This document shows positions 60,081 through 64,000 of a stretch of 64,000 nucleotides of DNA, piece by piece (position 1 is the first letter of the stretch; every line of letters starts with the position of its first letter). The DNA comes from Betaproteobacteria bacterium (lineage in GTDB: Bacteria; Pseudomonadota; Gammaproteobacteria; Burkholderiales; Burkholderiaceae_A): positions 1-64,000 of the forward strand of contig JAGWWC010000005.1 in NCBI GenBank assembly GCA_018970545.1, written 5' to 3'. The notes below the pieces were generated by a model. That model was not told the origin of the DNA, made no database searches, and saw nothing but the letters and a program-made list of their open reading frames with translations. The translations under genes and the position numbers were made by a program.

Positions 60081-60989
60081 ATGGACCCGGGACACCTAGG
60101 CACGGCTTTTCATGGCGGTGGGCACTACGAAAACTTTCCCGTCGCCTCCTGGCTGCTGCCTGCCGAGATGCGCGGGGCCCTGCTGGCGTTGTATCGATTT
60201 GCGCGCACCGGCGATGACCTGGCCGATGAGGGCAATCTCGACCCCGAGGTCCGCCAGGCCGGCCTGAACGCGCTACGCGCCGGCCTTCGTGGCCACAACA
60301 CGCAATCCATTAAGCCTGCCGAGTACCAAGAAATTGGCGGCGCGCTCAGGCTGGAATTAATCGCCAGACAGCTCGATACCCTTCAGGCAGAAAAGCTTCT
60401 GGATGCTTTTGAGATGGATGTACTGCACCAGCCCTACCCCACGATCTCAGACCTGATGATCTACTGCCGCCACTCGGCCGACCCGGTTGGCCGCATGATG
60501 CTGGCCGCTGCCAAAATCATCGATGACCCGAATGCCGACTGCCCGGTCACTGCCGCTTCGGATGCCATCTGCAGTGGTCTGCAGCTTGTGAATTTTTCCC
60601 AAGATATGGGCCAGGATTTTGCACGCCAGCGCGTTTACGTGCCGCAACAGTGGTGGCCAGCAGGCTGGCTGCCCGCAGCCGGAGCGCAAGCGCTTTCTGA
60701 TCAAGTGAAACATCAGTGGGCTGAGCAGATGGCCCAGCTTGGGCAAGACCAGATCGTTCGCGGCGCAGAGCTTGTAAGCAAGATTCGCCGCTCAGCCCGC
60801 GGCCCAAGGGCTCGACTTGCACTGGAGATTGCGATGGTCATCGAAGGTGGGCTTGCCATTTCTCGAAGGGTCTTGGCCAATCCGCTCGCGGTATGGCGCA
60901 GATCTCCTGTGCTGTCGCGGGCGGATCTCGCAGTGATAGTGTTACAGGCCATGATGACGTTCATTCACCCCCGCCGCTACAGCGCATGA
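60081..60989 (+). CDS. hpnC: Squalene synthase family protein HpnC
   Basis: GGGHYENFPVASWLLPAEMR, ARTGDDLADEGN, NFSQDMGQDFARQRVYVPQ. Confidence 0.93.
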   Translation: MDPGHLGTAFHGGGHYENFPVASWLLPAEMRGALLALYRFARTGDDLADEGNLDPEVRQAGLNALRAGLRGHNTQSIKPAEYQEIGGALRLELIARQLDTLQAEKLLDAFEMDVLHQPYPTISDLMIYCRHSADPVGRMMLAAAKIIDDPNADCPVTAASDAICSGLQLVNFSQDMGQDFARQRVYVPQQWWPAGWLPAAGAQALSDQVKHQWAEQMAQLGQDQIVRGAELVSKIRRSARGPRARLALEIAMVIEGGLAISRRVLANPLAVWRRSPVLSRADLAVIVLQAMMTFIHPRRYSA

Positions 60990-61828
60990 CCCCCGATCAA
61001 TACTGTGCCGCCAAGGTCGCCGAAAGCGGCTCGAATCTGATCGCGGCCTTCAAGATTCTTGAGCCCCAGCCGCGGACTGCAATCATGGCCTTGTATGCTT
61101 TTTGTCGCGAGGTCGATGATATTGTCGATGAGTGCAAGGAGCCAGATCTGGCCCGCATCAAGCTGGCTTGGTGGCAGGAAGAGATCGGCCGACTCTTTGA
61201 CGGTACGCCCCAGCATCCTGTTGGTAAAGCGCTGGCGCCCACTGTTGCTGTCCATGGTCTACCCCAGTCGCAATTTCTTGAAATCATTGCCGGCTGTGAA
61301 ATGGATTTACTGCAAAACCGATATGCCCGCTGGCAGGACCTAGATGTTTACTGCGATCGCGTTGCTGGCGCTGTCGGCAGGCTATCAGCCCGCATTTTTG
61401 GTGAGGTCAATGAAGCGACGCTGGATTACGCTACATTGCTCGGACGCGCCCTGCAGTACACCAACATCATTCGCGATGTCGGCGATGATGCGCGGCGCGG
61501 ACGCATCTACATTCCAGCAGAGGCCCTGCATCAATTCGGTGTCGATGCTGCCGGCATTCTGCGGTTTGAACATTCAGCGGCTTTTCAGACGGTGATGGCT
61601 GACATGGCCCGGCGTGCCCACAATCTCTACGACCATGCGCTTGCGCGGCTGCCACGCGATCAGCGCAGCGCGCAGCGGCCCGGCCTGATCATGGCGGCGA
61701 TTTACCGCGAACTGCTTAGGCTCGTAGAGTCAGAGTCCTTCCGGGTTTTAAATCAACGCATCTCAGTGGCACCCGCACGCAAGCTCTGGCTGGCCTGGAA
61801 GGCCTCGCTGGGCATGATGCCCGCCTGA
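60986..61828 (+). CDS. hpnD: Presqualene diphosphate synthase HpnD
   Basis: MTPDQYCAAKVAESGSNLIAAF, AFCREVDDIVDECK, NIIRDVGDDARRGRIYIP; start overlaps the hpnC stop (ATGA). Confidence 0.94.
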   Translation: MTPDQYCAAKVAESGSNLIAAFKILEPQPRTAIMALYAFCREVDDIVDECKEPDLARIKLAWWQEEIGRLFDGTPQHPVGKALAPTVAVHGLPQSQFLEIIAGCEMDLLQNRYARWQDLDVYCDRVAGAVGRLSARIFGEVNEATLDYATLLGRALQYTNIIRDVGDDARRGRIYIPAEALHQFGVDAAGILRFEHSAAFQTVMADMARRAHNLYDHALARLPRDQRSAQRPGLIMAAIYRELLRLVESESFRVLNQRISVAPARKLWLAWKASLGMMPA

Positions 61829-61830
61829 AG

Positions 61831-63207
61831 ATGTTGGTCATTATTGGCGGTGGCTGGGCAGGACTGGCCTGCGCGGCCGCCCTTTCACGCCGCACGTCGC
61901 AGCCGATATCTATTTTTGAAGCTGCTCCAAACCTCGGTGGCCGGGCCCGCGGATTGGTCTGGAATGATCGAACCATCGATAACGGCCAACATCTTACGAT
62001 TGGCGCCTATCAACATACTTTTGCATTGCTTCAGGCGGCGGGTGCGCCCGGCTGGATCAGAACCCCATTGAACTGGTGCGGTATCAGCCGCCACGCTGCG
62101 ATTGAGCAACAGTGGTCGGTGCCCTCACGGGCCTGGCCCGGGCGGGCCTTCCGTGCGGCGATTCCAGGGTTTGGGCCAAAAGGCTGGCCGCACACTTGGC
62201 GCCTGAGCATGGCCCAGACGCTTTTCGCACTTCATCGCCAGGGCTGGGCACTGCGCCATTCATCGCAGGATGAAATTACAAATCAATCCGTTGCACAGTG
62301 GCTGGCCCAGCGGCGTGTGCCCCAAGGGCTGATTCAACACTTCTGGCAGCCCTTTACCGAGGGTGCACTGAATACCGAACTGAAGACTGCGCGCGCCAGC
62401 ACGATGATTCGTGTGCTGCGTGATTCGCTCGCAGGCCCTGCCGGAGCCTGCGATGTCTTAATGCCGCGCCAGAACCTAAGTATTGATGGCGTGGAGCCGA
62501 TCGCCGCGTGGCTTGCCCATCAAGGTGTACGAATTGAATTGGGCCATCGGGTGCACGCGATAACACCTGCTGCGGACGGCCGTTGGCATGTCTCGACCTC
62601 GGCCGACGGCGCAACGCCAGCGGTTGCGGCAGATGCGGTAGTCATCGCATTGCCTTTTCGTGCAAGCGAGCGGCTCTGGGCAGACTCAGCGCTCACGCCC
62701 ACAGCAGCATCGCGCCGCTGGGGCCAGCTTGAGCACCGCGCGATCACTACCATCTGGATTGCACTCACGAAAGAACAAGAACACGCACTCTCCCACCTGC
62801 CGCCATGGTTTGTGCTAAATCCCGTGGCGGGCCTGCCCCACTGCGGCCAGGTGGCAGTGCGACGCGCGGGAACCCTTGGCGTAGTCATCAGTGCACAGAA
62901 ACCGCATCAGCCTGATCAAGATCGAGAACATCTTGCATCACAGCTCGCGTTACAACTCCGGCAGCAGCTACATCTTGTCTATTCGCCAAGCGATACAAAA
63001 TGGATTGCCGAGAAGGCTGCCACCTGGGCCTGCACAGTGGATGCGCCGCCGCCTACCAAAGATGAGCAGCTCGGAAAAACTGGATTGCCGGGGCTTTTTC
63101 GTTGCGCAGATGATCTCGTGGAACACTACCCCGCTACGATTGAGAGCGCTGTCCGGTCCGCAGAGACGACTGCCAATGAAGTGATTGGTTTTCTTTCAGC
63201 CCGCTAA
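61831..63207 (+). CDS. hpnE: Hydroxysqualene dehydroxylase HpnE (FAD-dependent amine oxidase fold)
   Basis: LVIIGGGWAGLACAAALSRR FAD motif, NIGQH-like NGQHLTIGAYQHT; directly after hpnD. Confidence 0.93.
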   Translation: MLVIIGGGWAGLACAAALSRRTSQPISIFEAAPNLGGRARGLVWNDRTIDNGQHLTIGAYQHTFALLQAAGAPGWIRTPLNWCGISRHAAIEQQWSVPSRAWPGRAFRAAIPGFGPKGWPHTWRLSMAQTLFALHRQGWALRHSSQDEITNQSVAQWLAQRRVPQGLIQHFWQPFTEGALNTELKTARASTMIRVLRDSLAGPAGACDVLMPRQNLSIDGVEPIAAWLAHQGVRIELGHRVHAITPAADGRWHVSTSADGATPAVAADAVVIALPFRASERLWADSALTPTAASRRWGQLEHRAITTIWIALTKEQEHALSHLPPWFVLNPVAGLPHCGQVAVRRAGTLGVVISAQKPHQPDQDREHLASQLALQLRQQLHLVYSPSDTKWIAEKAATWACTVDAPPPTKDEQLGKTGLPGLFRCADDLVEHYPATIESAVRSAETTANEVIGFLSAR

Positions 63208-64000
63208 CTGCGCAGTACTTCAAGTGCCTGCTCTAGACTTTCTACCGGATGAATCTCCATGCCTTCAAGGCCACGTTTCGGTGCGTTGGCCGCCGGAATA
63301 ATTGCTCTCGAGAATCCCAGTTTTGCGGCTTCTTTGAGCCGCTCCTGCCCACGCGGCGCAGGACGTACCTCGCCCGCCAGGCCCAGCTCACCGAAAACCA
63401 CCAGACCTGCTGGCACTGCGCGATTTTTCATTGACGACACAATCGCCAACATCACCGCAAGGTCGGCCGCAGGCTCGGTGATACGCACCCCACCCACAGC
63501 ATTGACAAACACATCTTGATCAAAGCAAGCAATGCCTGCATGGCGATGCAATACCGCCAGCAACATCGCCAGCCGCTGTGGTTCAAGGCCCACGCAGAGT
63601 CGGCGTGGGTTGGGTACGTGGGCGGTATCCACCAAGGCCTGGATCTCAACCAGCAAGGGCCGGGAGCCCTCCTGAGTGACAAGCACACAAGAGCCTGCAA
63701 TCGGCCCCTGGCCCGCAGCGCCGAGATGGCGCGGTGAAAGAAATAAAGCCGAGGGATTACTGACAGCCTTCAGTCCCCGATCGGTCATCGCGAACACGCC
63801 AATCTCATTGACCGTGCCGAACCGATTTTTGATTGCCCGCACAACGCGATAAGACGCATGGGCATCGCCCTCAAAATACAGCACAGAGTCAACGATGTGT
63901 TCCAGCACCCGAGGCCCGGCGAGCGTGCCCTCTTTGGTGACATGGCCCACCAGAATCACGGTGCAGGCATGCTCCTTTGCCCAGCGGGTAAGCCGTGAGG
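63204..64000 (-). CDS. radA: DNA repair protein RadA, N-terminal part cut by the window edge
   Basis: WAKEHACTVILVGHVTKEGTLAGPRVLEHIVDSVLYFEGD, KNRFGTVNEIGVFAM (KNRFG); Lon-like C-terminal domain. Confidence 0.97.
   Translation of the reverse strand, partial: SRLTRWAKEHACTVILVGHVTKEGTLAGPRVLEHIVDSVLYFEGDAHASYRVVRAIKNRFGTVNEIGVFAMTDRGLKAVSNPSALFLSPRHLGAAGQGPIAGSCVLVTQEGSRPLLVEIQALVDTAHVPNPRRLCVGLEPQRLAMLLAVLHRHAGIACFDQDVFVNAVGGVRITEPAADLAVMLAIVSSMKNRAVPAGLVVFGELGLAGEVRPAPRGQERLKEAAKLGFSRAIIPAANAPKRGLEGMEIHPVESLEQALEVLRS

Overview
The window reads as dense, intact core chromosome of a betaproteobacterium (Burkholderiales-like gene order, moderately high GC). I see no prophage, IS element, CRISPR array, integrase, defence island, rRNA or clear pseudogene. 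About 63 protein genes and 3 tRNA genes are supported. Main blocks: ankyrin-tatD-holB-tmk-mltG; ygfZ-NRDE; selO-msrB-yciB-bolA-parvulin; guaA-guaB-rnfH-ratA with divergent smpB; ppsA/ppsR; trmH-rnhB-lpxB-lpxA-fabZ-lpxD-ompH-bamA-rseP-dxr-cdsA-uppS-frr-pyrH-tsf-rpsB; map-glnD; galU-ligA-zipA-smc; queF-dapD-arsC-dapE-prmB-gst-mnmH; ppiD-tRNA-Asp-tRNA-Val-hupB-lon-clpX-clpP-tig-tRNA-Leu; hpnC-hpnD-hpnE; radA (cut by the window edge). I could not find a previously undescribed multi-gene system and do not claim one. The most interesting signals are non-coding: (i) a nested, structured rpsB 5' leader whose closing 8-bp helix abuts the Shine-Dalgarno sequence; (ii) a clpX terminator that shares bases with a sigma32-like lon promoter; (iii) the 194-401 intergenic region with three inverted-repeat elements, including two mutually exclusive helices; (iv) a hairpin and a strand-symmetric -10 element between smc and queF. 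Product calls come from recognising motifs and gene order by eye. No database search or folding program was run.
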